A stretch of DNA of 64,000 bases, taken from Lactobacillus amylovorus DSM 20531 (GTDB lineage Bacteria > Bacillota > Bacilli > Lactobacillales > Lactobacillaceae). Below the pieces are notes generated by a model. The model was not told the origin of the DNA and ran no database searches. It worked only from the letters and a program-made list of their open reading frames with translations. Where the stretch lies: assembly GCF_002706375.1 (NCBI RefSeq), contig NZ_CP017706.1, positions 1,302,001-1,366,000 on the forward strand. Reading direction: 5' to 3'. How positions within the stretch are numbered: the stretch's first letter is position 1; each line of letters starts with the position of its first letter. The position numbers and the translations under genes were made by a program. Shown one piece after another: positions 1-9,339 of the stretch.

Positions 1-26
1 GCTATTGAATATGGGAGGAAACAATA

Positions 27-626
27 ATGGAAATTGTATTTATCCGTCATGGTCAAACAGACGTAAATAAAGATAACCGACTTCAAGGTGCAAAAGTTGA
101 TGCGGAATTAAATGATTACGGCCACGAATATGCCAGAAAAGCAGCCAAGAATTTTGATGAAAGTGAATTTGATGTTGTTTACTCAAGCCCAATGAAGAGA
201 GCGGTAGAAACAGCCAAGATTTTTACTAAGGGTAAAAAAGAGATCAACTTGGATGACCGCTTGCTTGAATTCGACTTCGGCGATTGGGACGGCATGAAGA
301 TGGATGAAATTGGTGAAAAATATCCGGATGTTGTCGATCCTTGGGGCAAGGTAAATCGTGACTATGTTAAATATTCTAAGAATGGCGAAAGCTATGAAAA
401 TTTTGACAAACGTTGTGGTGAATTCTTAGATGAAATGTACCGCAAATATCCTGATAAAAAGGTTTTGGTTGTAGCTCATGGCCGTTTAATCAGAATGATG
501 GCTGCTCACTATTTGACTAACGGTGACATGGATAAAATCGATACGCCAGACAACAGTGCCTTAACTAAATTCAGCGTAAAAGATGGCATTGCACGTTTGG
601 TATACTACAACCGTGTGCTTGCTTAA
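27..626 (+). CDS. Histidine phosphatase family protein (phosphoglycerate mutase-like)
   Basis: A 199-residue protein that opens with the RHGQT phospho-histidine motif at residues 7-11. A second catalytic His lies in VVAHGRLIR near residue 150, and Glu-82 in LLEFDFGDWDG fits the family acid/base position. This is the small branch-1 histidine phosphatase family, cytosolic, acting on phosphorylated metabolites; the substrate cannot be read from sequence. A clear RBS (gggagg) precedes the ATG. A weak hairpin with a T-run follows at about 627-655. The next gene has its own promoter, so this looks monocistronic or the end of an upstream operon. Confidence 0.9.
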   Translation: MEIVFIRHGQTDVNKDNRLQGAKVDAELNDYGHEYARKAAKNFDESEFDVVYSSPMKRAVETAKIFTKGKKEINLDDRLLEFDFGDWDGMKMDEIGEKYPDVVDPWGKVNRDYVKYSKNGESYENFDKRCGEFLDEMYRKYPDKKVLVVAHGRLIRMMAAHYLTNGDMDKIDTPDNSALTKFSVKDGIARLVYYNRVLA

Positions 627-663
627 GGGAAATAAAAAATTCCTCTTTTTTTATATGCGTGTA

Positions 664-706
664 TTGACAATGTGTCACAAAGAGCTATTATATTACACAA
701 GTGACA
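664..706 (+). promoter_or_regulatory. Promoter and likely TetR operator of the TetR-ABC operon
   Basis: TTGACA at 664-669 lies 16-17 bp before an AT-rich -10 (TATTAT near 686). An inverted repeat, TGTCAC at 673-678 and GTGACA at 701-706, brackets the -10. A TetR gene starts 33 bp downstream, so autorepression is the simple reading. The site is visible; its use as a TetR operator is inferred. Confidence 0.55.
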
Positions 707-738
707 ATTCGTCATTAATAGGGGAAAGAGGGATAACG

Positions 739-1266
739 ATGGTTAAGTCTACATTTACAAATTTACCAACTGCTAAACGTCAAAAAATTGAAGCAGTATT
801 GCTGGAAGAATTCAGCACCTATCCTTTAGCACAAGCTAAAGTGTCACACATTGTCAAAAAAGCAGACATTGCTCGAGGAGCATTTTATAAATATTTTGAT
901 GATCTAACAGATGCATATCTTTACATGTATCACATTGCAATCGAAACGATTCATACAAATATGAGTCCTGATGAAAAATTTGATCCGGATCATTTTTATG
1001 ATCGTGTAGTGAAATTCATCGATGAAACGCAATACAGCAAGTTTGAACCGATGATGAAACTGCACATGGCTCAAAATAAATATTTGATTCCGGATAACTT
1101 TAAGATTTACTCCAGACAATTGCTTAATATGAGCCCAGAGATCTGGAGTGCCATGGTCTTAAGCCATGAAGTAATTAATCTCTGCTTATCTGATCCTAAA
1201 AACAAAGAAAAGAATTTGGCTCGCTATAAAAAGAGCTTGGAAATCATTGCAAAGGGGATGGACTAG
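739..1266 (+). CDS. TetR/AcrR family transcriptional regulator
   Basis: 175 residues from the ATG at 739; upstream in-frame codons would run back through the promoter. The N-terminal helix-turn-helix spans about residues 10-55, with the IVKKADIARGAFYKYFDD recognition segment typical of TetR proteins. The C-terminal half is a ligand/dimer domain of unknown specificity. It is followed with no gap by an ABC permease and ATPase, so it probably controls that exporter and itself through the inverted repeat in its promoter. Confidence 0.88.
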   Translation: MVKSTFTNLPTAKRQKIEAVLLEEFSTYPLAQAKVSHIVKKADIARGAFYKYFDDLTDAYLYMYHIAIETIHTNMSPDEKFDPDHFYDRVVKFIDETQYSKFEPMMKLHMAQNKYLIPDNFKIYSRQLLNMSPEIWSAMVLSHEVINLCLSDPKNKEKNLARYKKSLEIIAKGMD

Positions 1267-2328
1267 TTGTTTTTAGCGATTAAGGAAATTAAGCATGAAA
1301 AGCTTCGTTACGGATTAATTATTTTAATGATTTTCTTGATCAGTTATTTGATCTTTATGTTGTCATCTTTATCAGTGGGACTGGCAAGTGAGAATACGCA
1401 AGCCATTGAAAGTTGGGATGCACAAAAAGTAATTCTGAATAAGAATTCCAATGTCAGCATGTTCCAATCTATTCTTACCAAAAAAGATGTTAAGAATGCC
1501 AATGTAGGCAAGGATGAAGCATATGTTGGTCAATTAGGAATAGTTGTCAAAGAAAAGAATCGTGAGACTGTTTCTGCACAATTTTTAGGGGTTAAGAAAA
1601 ATCAATTTATCTATCAAGACCAAAAATTAGTTTCTGGTAAGAAGGCTACTAAAAACAATCAGGTTACAGTAGATTCTAGTTTTCGAGATAAGGGTTATAA
1701 GCTGGGCGATAAAATTAGCCTAAATGGTTCAAGCAAGAAATATAAGATCGTTGGTTTCGTTCAAAATGCCAAGATCAATATTGCCCCAATTGTTTATGGC
1801 TCATTAACTACATGGAAGAAAATGCGGATGGCCGCACCAAATGTAGTTGCCTCAGCTATTATTTCACGAGATAGCAGTTATAAATATAACCATAAGAATG
1901 CTAAAACTTATCCAATTGCTAAATTCATCAATAAATTGCCAGGCTACACCGCTCAAAACACAACCTTTGAGTTGATGATTGGCTTCTTATTTGTCATTTC
2001 ACTTATTATCGTTGCAGTCTTCTTGTACATTTTAACCATGCAAAAGATACACAATTTTGCCGTTATGCGTGCGCAAGGTATTCCAAGCAAGACCTTGGTT
2101 GGGGCAACGATTAGCCAATCAATTATCTTAGTAGCTATCGGTGTCATTATCGGTTTGATTTTGATGTGGATCACTAACGCAGCTTTGCCTGCAGCAGTTC
2201 CAATAAGTTTCACGCCAATGATTATGGTTGGTGGAACAGTTGGCATGCTTTTAATGGGAGTTATTGGTAGTTTGATTCCAATCAGATCTATCTTGAAAGT
2301 TGATCCAGCAAAGGCGATTGGTGAATAA
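1267..2328 (+). CDS. ABC transporter permease, FtsX/MacB-like
   Basis: 353 residues starting at a TTG directly after the TetR stop codon. One membrane segment lies near residues 14-38. A large extracytoplasmic domain (about 40-235) follows, then three membrane segments near 238-262, 283-305 and 315-340. This is the four-helix FtsX/MacB layout. The C-terminal IPIRSILKVDPAKAIGE coupling motif is typical of the family. It works with the ATPase that begins one base after its stop. Such systems export lipids, peptides or drugs; the cargo is unknown. Confidence 0.85.
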   Translation: MFLAIKEIKHEKLRYGLIILMIFLISYLIFMLSSLSVGLASENTQAIESWDAQKVILNKNSNVSMFQSILTKKDVKNANVGKDEAYVGQLGIVVKEKNRETVSAQFLGVKKNQFIYQDQKLVSGKKATKNNQVTVDSSFRDKGYKLGDKISLNGSSKKYKIVGFVQNAKINIAPIVYGSLTTWKKMRMAAPNVVASAIISRDSSYKYNHKNAKTYPIAKFINKLPGYTAQNTTFELMIGFLFVISLIIVAVFLYILTMQKIHNFAVMRAQGIPSKTLVGATISQSIILVAIGVIIGLILMWITNAALPAAVPISFTPMIMVGGTVGMLLMGVIGSLIPIRSILKVDPAKAIGE

Positions 2329-2329
2329 A

Positions 2330-3004
2330 ATGGCAGTAATTGAATTAAAAGACGTAAAGAAAGTTTATGGTAAAGGCGACGCGCAAGTTGTTGCTTTAAA
2401 AGATATTAACTTTAAGGCAGATAAAGGCGAAGTTGTTTTAATTATGGGACCTTCCGGTGCCGGTAAGAGTACTTTTTTGACGATTGCAGGTTCATTGCAA
2501 AAGCCAACTTCAGGCGAAGTCTTGATTAACGATGAAGATATCAGCGATTTTTCTGCCAAAAAGCGTAATGAATTGCGTTTGAACAAAATCGGTTTTGTTT
2601 TGCAAGCTTACAACCTAGTACCATTTTTGACAGTGAATGAGCAATTTACTTTAGTTGATAAGGTAAAAAAACAGAATAATATCTCACGAGAAGAATTGCA
2701 AGATCTACTTAAACAATTAGGTATTACAGATTTGGTCAAGAAATACCCAAGTGAATTATCAGGTGGTCAGCAGCAACGTGCAGCTATTGCGCGTGCGCTT
2801 TACGCTAATCCAGAAATCCTGCTAGCAGATGAACCTACTGCTTCGCTTGATACGAAGAATGTCGAAGAGGTAGGACAATTGTTCAAGGATCTCGCAAAAA
2901 AGCGTGACAAGGCCGTTATGCTCGTTACACACGATCCTCGACTTGAGAAGTATGCCGATCACATCTATGAAATGATGGATGGGCAAATGACCCAGAAAAA
3001 ATAG
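2330..3004 (+). CDS. ABC transporter ATP-binding protein (LolD/MacB-type)
   Basis: 224 residues from the ATG at 2330; TTG 2300 and GTG 2321 are possible upstream starts but overlap the permease. Walker A is GPSGAGKST, the signature is LSGGQQQR, Walker B is ILLADEPTASLD and the H-loop is VTHD, so all ATPase elements are intact. It energises the adjacent FtsX-type permease. Third gene of the TetR-permease-ATPase operon, which ends in a shared terminator. Confidence 0.92.
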   Translation: MAVIELKDVKKVYGKGDAQVVALKDINFKADKGEVVLIMGPSGAGKSTFLTIAGSLQKPTSGEVLINDEDISDFSAKKRNELRLNKIGFVLQAYNLVPFLTVNEQFTLVDKVKKQNNISREELQDLLKQLGITDLVKKYPSELSGGQQQRAAIARALYANPEILLADEPTASLDTKNVEEVGQLFKDLAKKRDKAVMLVTHDPRLEKYADHIYEMMDGQMTQKK

Positions 3005-3011
3005 CAAAAAT

Positions 3012-3037
3012 AAAAAGCCACATTTGTGGCTTTTTTA
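3012..3037. terminator. Bidirectional rho-independent terminator
   Basis: Stem AAAAAGCCAC/GTGGCTTTTT with an ATTT loop, A-run on one side and T-run on the other. It lies between the convergent ABC ATPase gene and the dipeptidase gene and can serve both strands. Confidence 0.85.
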
Positions 3038-3044
3038 GTTTGGA

Positions 3045-4457
3045 TTATAAGTTTGGATCCATCTTGAATCTAAGAGGTGAATCACCGGTTTGTTGCGTGA
3101 TCAATTTGGCAATGAGCTTCTTGTAAATATCAAGTGCAGCCTTAGCCATCTTGTCGTTAGCTTCATTAACCAAGTCAGTTTGCTTAGCTGAGTCAGTTTC
3201 ATTAGCTAGTTTCGCATCATATTCATGACGCAAGCGCGTTGTCTTTTCGCGGGCTTCAGTTTGAGCTGAGCTTAATTCGCTGCTGTATTTGCCCCAATTG
3301 CGGTCGACCAAGACGCTAGCCAGTTTGAATACCCAGTAAGCCGAGTTGGAAGAATAAGTTTCCTTGCCGTATTTATACATGGTAGGAACCTTGGTGCCTT
3401 GTGGGTAAAATGGCACATAAACACTTTGCGCACCGACACCCATTGCTAACCAATGAAACATCTTTTCACCGTTCAATTCAAGCAAGTGCGATTCTTGCGT
3501 GGTAGCAACGGAAATAGGACGGAAGGTAGCGTTGTCCTTATTCTTAGGGTTGGTTAAATCGTAAGGCGTATTTTGGTAGTGATTGCACAATACGTCTTGG
3601 GCGTCGCGGATTGAGATTGGCTTGTCTGCTTTTTGAACAAATGGCAAGTCAAAACTTTCAGGCTCTTGCTTAACTGATGGAGTTAATAATTTTTGCCCAA
3701 TCCAAACACGTGGTGTGTTGTAGTGGAGGTCGCTATCGTCGTGCGTACCAAAGATTTCTCTAAAGTTAAAACTTTGATTTGCTGGCCATAACTTGTTTTC
3801 TTTAACGAATTCTTGAATTTCTTTTGAGAACATGAAGTTTTTCGCATCGTTAAAGTCGATTTCTTGGATGGCTAATTGGTTAGCGACAACGGCGTATGAG
3901 TCGTCAGGGATGCGCATAGCTACCCAGTGGTGACCAGAACCGATTTCCATGTACCAAGCTTCGTCGCGATCGCCGAATAAAATACCATCGGCTTCAGCAG
4001 CACCATGTTTTTCCACAATTTTGCCTAAACGTTCAACACCTTTACGGGCAGTTTTTACGTAAGGCAAAACTACAGTAACCATAGCTTCTTCCAAAATACC
4101 TTTTTCAGTCTCAAAAGGATCAGCAGCCAATACTCTTTCATTAGCATAAGCACTTTCGGTGGCACTCATTGCCACGTGATATTCGTTGATGCCGTCTTCT
4201 TCAAAGACACCGTACTTGTCAGTCCACTCTGGAGTTGAAGAGTAAGAAAAACGTTCTTTCGGCAAATCCATCTCAAATTTGTTATCCTTAGATTTGAAAT
4301 GGTTATTTTGAATTATTTTATGTGCGTTAAAAGCAAGGTGTTTTGGCCAAGCAGTTTTGGCATCTTCGTTACGTCCAATAACAACGCTACCGGTCAAAGA
4401 AGCCTTTTTACCAATTAAAATTGAAGTACAAGATGAACGACCGATTTTAGTATTCAT
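3045..4457 (-). CDS. C69 family dipeptidase
   Basis: 470 residues, the normal length for lactobacillar PepD enzymes. The family uses an N-terminal Cys nucleophile, exposed by processing; here the Cys is in SSCTSILIGKKAS, residues 8-20, followed by the conserved GRNED at about 28-32. These cytosolic enzymes cleave a range of dipeptides in the last step of casein peptide breakdown. The short pro-peptide before the Cys is usual. Alone on the minus strand with its own promoter region around 4470-4510. Confidence 0.9.
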   Translation of the reverse strand: MNTKIGRSSCTSILIGKKASLTGSVVIGRNEDAKTAWPKHLAFNAHKIIQNNHFKSKDNKFEMDLPKERFSYSSTPEWTDKYGVFEEDGINEYHVAMSATESAYANERVLAADPFETEKGILEEAMVTVVLPYVKTARKGVERLGKIVEKHGAAEADGILFGDRDEAWYMEIGSGHHWVAMRIPDDSYAVVANQLAIQEIDFNDAKNFMFSKEIQEFVKENKLWPANQSFNFREIFGTHDDSDLHYNTPRVWIGQKLLTPSVKQEPESFDLPFVQKADKPISIRDAQDVLCNHYQNTPYDLTNPKNKDNATFRPISVATTQESHLLELNGEKMFHWLAMGVGAQSVYVPFYPQGTKVPTMYKYGKETYSSNSAYWVFKLASVLVDRNWGKYSSELSSAQTEAREKTTRLRHEYDAKLANETDSAKQTDLVNEANDKMAKAALDIYKKLIAKLITQQTGDSPLRFKMDPNL

Positions 4458-4552
4458 TTTTTACACTCTTTCTAAATTAATTTGTAATATAATTATAATG
4501 TAAAAAATGAAGTTTTATATTATATTATTTTTTGGGAAAATGAGGTTTTGAT

Positions 4553-4795
4553 ATGAACGATAAACCAGAGGATAAATCGATCGAATTAACGACAGATTAC
4601 GACGCTCATACGATCAATATGAAGTTCTCAGATAATCTGAAGGACGATCGTGAGCGTGGTTACATTTTATCTGCTGCTTTCTTTTCCTTCTGCGCAGCAC
4701 AAGGCTTAGATAAGCAAGCAGTTATTGAAATGGTGTCTTCACATTATGACCAATTTACCGGAGACAATGATTCATCAGGCGACTATAAAAAATAA
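4553..4795 (+). CDS. Small acidic protein of unknown function
   Basis: 80 residues, soluble, acidic, with no recognisable domain. The central part has the FCAAQGLDKQAVIEMV helix-like stretch and the C-terminus is rich in Asp, Gly and Ser. It sits divergently from the dipeptidase gene and just before a TetR gene. A reasonable gaggttttg RBS precedes the ATG. Confidence 0.65.
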   Translation: MNDKPEDKSIELTTDYDAHTINMKFSDNLKDDRERGYILSAAFFSFCAAQGLDKQAVIEMVSSHYDQFTGDNDSSGDYKK

Positions 4796-4898
4796 TAAAT
4801 AAAACTTGCATTTGTTATTTTGAGGATATATGATGATCATAAAAATAACAGGTGTATTGAAAAGCGCGTTGGGATAAAAATGATTGAGGTGCATTAAA

Positions 4899-5522
4899 AT
4901 GGCAAGAAAAAAAGAAATCAGTAAAGGCAAAATTTTAGACACAGCTTATAAGATGGCAATTAAGGATGGTATTGAAGGCTTGACTGCTCGTAGCATTGCT
5001 AAGGCAGGTCACTTCTCAACCCAACCTTTGTATCTTGAATTTGACAACATGGAAGATCTTCGTAGTCAGGTACTGAAGAGAATTTCCGATGATTTAAGAG
5101 CTCACACTTTGCAACAAAAATACACTGGTGAACCTTTGATTGACCTTGACTTGTCATATATTGATTTTGCCAAGAAACATGTAAACTTGTTCCGTGCAAT
5201 GTTTGTTGATGGTAAATTCGGTAGCAAAATCATTGCTGACACTTTAATGGACTTAGGCGTTGAAAAATTCAACGAACAATATCCTGATACTGATTATGAT
5301 CAAGACAAGATTCACGACATTGTTGTAGCCAACTGGATCTCAACTACTGGTATGGCTGCACTTGTAGTTAACGAATTTGCAAGCTTCAACCAAAACCAAA
5401 TTATCAACGTGTTAAATGCACAGATTCACGATGCTATGCTTAATGATCGTCTTAGTGAAACTCAAGAGAATACTATGTTCGCCGCAGATGACGAAGCTTC
5501 TCTTAAGGACAACTTGGCATAA
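4899..5522 (+). CDS. TetR family transcriptional regulator
   Basis: 207 residues from the ATG at 4899, chosen because a tgaggtg RBS lies 5-11 bases upstream; an earlier ATT in frame is unlikely. The N-terminal HTH (about residues 8-50) contains LTARSIAKAGHFSTQPLYLEF. The rest is helical with no assignable ligand. No obvious target gene overlaps it. The following gene is separated by a terminator, so its targets are probably elsewhere. Confidence 0.85.
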   Translation: MARKKEISKGKILDTAYKMAIKDGIEGLTARSIAKAGHFSTQPLYLEFDNMEDLRSQVLKRISDDLRAHTLQQKYTGEPLIDLDLSYIDFAKKHVNLFRAMFVDGKFGSKIIADTLMDLGVEKFNEQYPDTDYDQDKIHDIVVANWISTTGMAALVVNEFASFNQNQIINVLNAQIHDAMLNDRLSETQENTMFAADDEASLKDNLA

Positions 5523-5558
5523 CAATTCGCCAATCATTAGCGCTTTTCACCCGCAAGA

Positions 5559-5587
5559 AGACATTTTCAATTTGAAAATGTCTTTTT
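5559..5587 (+). terminator. Rho-independent terminator after tetR
   Basis: Perfect stem AGACATTTTC/GAAAATGTCT with loop AATTT, followed by TTTT. Confidence 0.85.
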
Positions 5588-5671
5588 CTTTTGTTAAAAA
5601 ACCTATTTTTGCTTTCTTTTGAATGCATTAAGTTATAATTATTATGAAGTTATTTTCGAAAGGTGGTTTTT

Positions 5672-6211
5672 ATGAAGGTACTAGCTTTATCTGGCTCTAA
5701 TGCCGATAACTCATTTAACGAAAAATTACTTAGAGTTATCATGAAGAACCTAGATTATAAATATGATTTTGACTTTGCAACAGTTAAAGGCTTGCCAATG
5801 TTTAAAGAAGGCGTTGAAGCACCTCAAAACGTACTCGACTTGGGTAAGAAAATTGAAGATGCTGATATGATTTTGATTGGTTCCCCAGAACAACAACACT
5901 CAGTGACTAGCGCATTAAAGAGTGCTCTTGAATGGCTTTCAAGTTCTGTCCACCCTTTCCACAATAAGCCAGTAGTAATTGTTTCAACCTCACCAATGCC
6001 ACAAGGTGGTGCTCGTTCACAAACTCGTTTGAAGAGCATCTTGGCTGCTCCTGGTTTTAGCGCACACGTATTCAACGGCGATGAATTTATGATGGGCAAT
6101 GCACCAAAGCAATTTGATGAAGAAGGCCATTTGACAGAAGAAGGTACGCTTAAGTTTTTGAAACACTTCTTTGACGAAGTTGATGACTGGTACGCACAAC
6201 TTGTTAAGTAG
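5672..6211 (+). CDS. NAD(P)H-dependent FMN reductase, subunit 1 of an adjacent pair
   Basis: 179 residues from the ATG at 5672, which has a gaaaggtgg RBS; the GTG at 5663 is less likely. Flavodoxin-like fold with the N-terminal LALSGSN phosphate-binding loop and the [18 protein letters not shown] segment of NADPH-dependent FMN reductases. It lies 13 bp before a second homologue. From literature memory, adjacent paired proteins of this kind in the L. acidophilus group form the NADH-dependent flavin reductase that makes most of the cell's H2O2 in air. The match to that pair is inference from size, family and pairing. Confidence 0.85.
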   Translation: MKVLALSGSNADNSFNEKLLRVIMKNLDYKYDFDFATVKGLPMFKEGVEAPQNVLDLGKKIEDADMILIGSPEQQHSVTSALKSALEWLSSSVHPFHNKPVVIVSTSPMPQGGARSQTRLKSILAAPGFSAHVFNGDEFMMGNAPKQFDEEGHLTEEGTLKFLKHFFDEVDDWYAQLVK

Positions 6212-6224
6212 GGGGCTTAGATAA

Positions 6225-6773
6225 ATGAAATTATTAGCAATCGTTGGTACAAATGCTCCATTTTCATATAATCGTTTTTTAGCAAAATTTATTGCTAAAC
6301 GTTATGCTGAAAAAGCCGATATCGAAGTAAGAGAAATTGATGACATCAAACCATTCTGTAGAACTGAAGAACCAGACGAAGCTACTAAGAAGTGGATTGA
6401 AGATATTAAAAACGCTGACGGTATCATTTTGACTACGCCAGAATACGACCACTCAATTCCTGCTGTTTTGAAGAGTGCACTTGAATGGTTAGGTTCACAC
6501 GCTGGTCCTAACGTAATGAAGATGAAGCCAGCAGCAGTAGTTGGTACTTCATATGGTGTTCAAGGTTCAAGCCGTGCTCAAGAAGACGCACGTGAAATCT
6601 TGCTTTCACCAGACATGAGTGCAAATGTTTTGCCAGGTAACGAAATCTTAATCGGTGGTGCTGCTAGAAACTTTGATAAGGAAAGCGGCGACTTAACTGA
6701 TGAAGCTTCTATCAAACAATTAGATGCAATGATGGACAACTTCGTAAATTTTGTTGCACAAGCAAATAAATAA
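6225..6773 (+). CDS. NAD(P)H-dependent FMN reductase, subunit 2 of an adjacent pair
   Basis: 182 residues, paralogous to the gene before it. It has the LAIVGTNA loop at the N-terminus and the stronger family motif [21 protein letters not shown] near residues 70-90. Reduces free flavin with NAD(P)H; the reduced flavin reacts with O2 to give H2O2. It probably forms a heteromer with the upstream product. A strong terminator follows, so the pair is one transcript. Confidence 0.88.
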   Translation: MKLLAIVGTNAPFSYNRFLAKFIAKRYAEKADIEVREIDDIKPFCRTEEPDEATKKWIEDIKNADGIILTTPEYDHSIPAVLKSALEWLGSHAGPNVMKMKPAAVVGTSYGVQGSSRAQEDAREILLSPDMSANVLPGNEILIGGAARNFDKESGDLTDEASIKQLDAMMDNFVNFVAQANK

Positions 6774-6805
6774 TTTTGTCAGTTTGCTAACTCAATAGTA
6801 AAATT

Positions 6806-6834
6806 ACCGAATAGGAATACTATTCGGTTTTTTT
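6806..6834 (+). terminator. Rho-independent terminator
   Basis: Perfect 9-bp stem ACCGAATAG/CTATTCGGT, five-base loop, followed by seven T. Confidence 0.9.
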
Positions 6835-6869
6835 CATTAAAAAAATAAATTGTAAAGAGGTGAGAATTA

Positions 6870-7661
6870 ATGGTAAATCCTGTTGTTTTACCGTTAGAAA
6901 AGGTACGCAATCCGCGTGATTTAGGCGGTTATGTTGGCTATCAGGGACGCAAAGTAAAAATGCATCGTTTAATTAGATCAGGAAAGATTAGCAATATCAC
7001 CTCAAAAGATAAAAAGTTTTTGCTTGATTATGGTCTAACTAAGATTATCGATCTGCGTTCACCACATGAATGTGGCAAGATGCCAGACAGTGAGATTCCT
7101 GGTGTAGAGCATCTCGATATCTCTATTGCTAAAGATGACAACACCAACGGCGGCAAGAAGGACTTAGATAAAGTTTTTGCAACTTACCGTAAGGACCAAT
7201 ATGCTGGCTTTAGAATGATGTGTGACCGTTATCGTTCACACGTTGTTAAAGAGCACGCACAAAATAGTTTGCATCAAATCCTTGAAGTGCTTGCCAATAC
7301 TGAAGACGGTGCCGTTTTATACCATTGTTCCGAAGGAAAAGATAGAACGGGTATTGTAACGGTGATGATCTTGTATATTTTAGGCGTCGACATGGAGACG
7401 ATTAGACAAGATTATCTGTACTCGAATTACATGCTCAACGATTATCGTGCTAATCGAGACCGTGCTATCAAAGAAAAGGGCGGTAACCTCTGCCTTCGCG
7501 CCAACATGCGTATTTTGGGCTCAGTGAGCGATGCATTTTTGGATACATCATTAATTGCAATTGAAAAAGAATTTGGTGGGATCGATAATTATCTACGAGA
7601 GAAGATTGGTTTAACGCCACAATTGCAAGATGCATTGCGTGAATTATATTTGGAAGACTAG
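6870..7661 (+). CDS. Tyrosine-protein phosphatase (Y_phosphatase3 family)
   Basis: 263 residues. The active-site loop HCSEGKDRTG (C-x5-R type with the lysine typical of this bacterial family) is near residue 150. The N-terminal NPRDLGGY segment is the usual family start. Such cytosolic enzymes remove phosphate from protein tyrosine or phosphoinositides in vitro; the substrate here is unknown. Good gaggtg RBS. The stop is 5 bp before apbE, so the two are co-transcribed. Confidence 0.9.
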   Translation: MVNPVVLPLEKVRNPRDLGGYVGYQGRKVKMHRLIRSGKISNITSKDKKFLLDYGLTKIIDLRSPHECGKMPDSEIPGVEHLDISIAKDDNTNGGKKDLDKVFATYRKDQYAGFRMMCDRYRSHVVKEHAQNSLHQILEVLANTEDGAVLYHCSEGKDRTGIVTVMILYILGVDMETIRQDYLYSNYMLNDYRANRDRAIKEKGGNLCLRANMRILGSVSDAFLDTSLIAIEKEFGGIDNYLREKIGLTPQLQDALRELYLED

Positions 7662-7666
7662 AGAAA

Positions 7667-8596
7667 ATGATTAAAAATTTAGCATTAGAACAAGTAGTCG
7701 GACATCATCATGCATTAGGTACTTCAATTACATTGCAGATTTTTGGTACGCAAAAACGAGACCTATTGCAAAAATCATTTGAATTGATTGATCATTATGA
7801 GGATTTATTAACGGTTAATAGGGATGAATCTGAAGTAATGGACATCAATCATGCGGCTGGTGAACACCCAGTTCAAGTTTCAAGTCCGGTTTACGGCTTG
7901 GTCAAATTAGCGGTTGAAAAAAGCCGCGAGAACTTTGGCTTTAATGCTTTGATTGGACCTGTTGTTAAGTTATGGCACATCGGCTTCAAGGGAGCACATG
8001 TACCAAAAGACAGCGAAATCAAAGAGAGAATGCTGTTAACCGACCCATTTAAAGTTGTTTTAGATGATCAAAATCAAACCGTTTTTCTTAAGATGAAAGG
8101 TATGGAGCTTGATTTGGGCGGTATTGCCAAAGGTTGGATTGCTGATAGAATTCGTGATCTTTGGCTGGCCTATGGCGTAGAATCCGGTATCATCAACTTA
8201 GGCGGCAATATCTTGCTTGTAGGTGATTCACCTAAGAGAGTTAATGGTCAATGGGTAATTGGGATTCAAGACCCTAAGGAGCCACGTGGCGACAATATTA
8301 CCTCGGTAATGGTAGCGCAATGTTCTGCCGTTACAAGCGGTACATATGAGCGTTATTTGGTGGTTGACGGTCATAAGTACCACCACTTGATCGATCCTAG
8401 AACGGGTTATCCTGTTGAAACAGATTTGGCCGGGGTAACCACTTTTACCAAGACATCGGTTGAAGCCGAAATCGAATGTAAACGACTATTTTTCGCAGGT
8501 CATCCAATGAAAAATTGGCGCGATGATTCAGATCGAATCGGTGCGATCTTTGTTTATAACGACGAACACGTTGAATACGATAATTTTGATAAATAA
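7667..8596 (+). CDS. apbE: FAD:protein FMN transferase (ApbE family)
   Basis: 309 residues. Carries the ApbE core: LDLGGIAKGW near residue 146, GGN(I) near 178, and the TSGTYERY and HHLIDPRTG motifs near 223 and 242. The enzyme attaches FMN covalently to Thr or Ser in partner flavoproteins such as extracellular or membrane reductases. No lipobox or signal peptide is visible, so it appears cytosolic here. It follows a phosphatase gene and lies close to two flavin reductases, a local flavin theme. Confidence 0.92.
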   Translation: MIKNLALEQVVGHHHALGTSITLQIFGTQKRDLLQKSFELIDHYEDLLTVNRDESEVMDINHAAGEHPVQVSSPVYGLVKLAVEKSRENFGFNALIGPVVKLWHIGFKGAHVPKDSEIKERMLLTDPFKVVLDDQNQTVFLKMKGMELDLGGIAKGWIADRIRDLWLAYGVESGIINLGGNILLVGDSPKRVNGQWVIGIQDPKEPRGDNITSVMVAQCSAVTSGTYERYLVVDGHKYHHLIDPRTGYPVETDLAGVTTFTKTSVEAEIECKRLFFAGHPMKNWRDDSDRIGAIFVYNDEHVEYDNFDK

Positions 8597-8600
8597 AGCA

Positions 8601-8637
8601 AAAAAAGAGAACTAAGCTAAACTTAGTTCTCTTTTTT
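8601..8637. terminator. Bidirectional terminator between apbE and cvpA
   Basis: Stem AAAAAAGAGAACTAAG/CTTAGTTCTCTTTTTT, 16 bp, with A and T runs on either side; suits both convergent genes. Confidence 0.92.
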
Positions 8638-8642
8638 GGTTA

Positions 8643-9179
8643 TTATCCAACTGTCTTACTAATATTAAAGATATTGTTGAAGACACCGTTGGAAAGACCT
8701 GGTGTGTTGTAAATGATAAACCGCAAGAACGATGAATCAATCGTTTGCTGCGTGAACCATGGGTTTTGCAAAGCGTTGAACATTGATAAGACAACGTAAA
8801 CGATGAAGTAGCTGGCAACTAACGAAGCCAAAGCACCTAAAACATTGTCTAAAATGCTGCCCACGTTTGTAGCGTGCGGATTCTTTGCTGGAATCCAGTT
8901 TTTGAAGATCTTCATGATCATTTTTCCAACAAAGAAGACAAGGAAGAATGCGACGAAACGCGCGATCATTAATTCAACGTTATTCGTTGCGTTGCTTCTA
9001 ATCATTTCCCCGGTAAATTGTGTGTAAAGCCAATTGCCGAGTGGATTCTGTGCGAAAATCGCTACCATGAAGACAATTGCGGAACAAATTAATCCGATAA
9101 TGTATCTCGTAAAGCCGGTTTTATAACCTGTATAAGTTTTATAAGCTAAGTAAGCTAAAACTATCAAAGTAACAATCAT
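8643..9179 (-). CDS. cvpA: CvpA family membrane protein
   Basis: 178 residues with about four membrane segments (near 3-20, 27-48, 68-90 and 100-122) and the GFTRYIIGL segment typical of CvpA/colicin V production proteins. The exact molecular role is unsettled; the family is linked to stress tolerance and envelope function. Transcribed divergently from rsmG, with about 160 bp of shared promoter space. Confidence 0.85.
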   Translation of the reverse strand: MIVTLIVLAYLAYKTYTGYKTGFTRYIIGLICSAIVFMVAIFAQNPLGNWLYTQFTGEMIRSNATNNVELMIARFVAFFLVFFVGKMIMKIFKNWIPAKNPHATNVGSILDNVLGALASLVASYFIVYVVLSMFNALQNPWFTQQTIDSSFLRFIIYNTPGLSNGVFNNIFNISKTVG

Positions 9180-9339
9180 TTTTTTAATCTCCTTGCGCCT
9201 AATTATACCCTATTTTTCAGGCTGCAAAACTTTGACGATTGCAATAAAATACTTCATAATTATAAAGACGATCTGTCTTTACTTATGAACGCATTTGGCG
9301 TTAAATTTAGAATGTGAAACAAGGCTCCACGGGTGAAAA

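Noticed and set aside
9324..9339. parS-like CTCCACGGGTGAAAA before rsmG.
   Set aside because: The CACGTG core is broken by an extra G and symmetry is lost.
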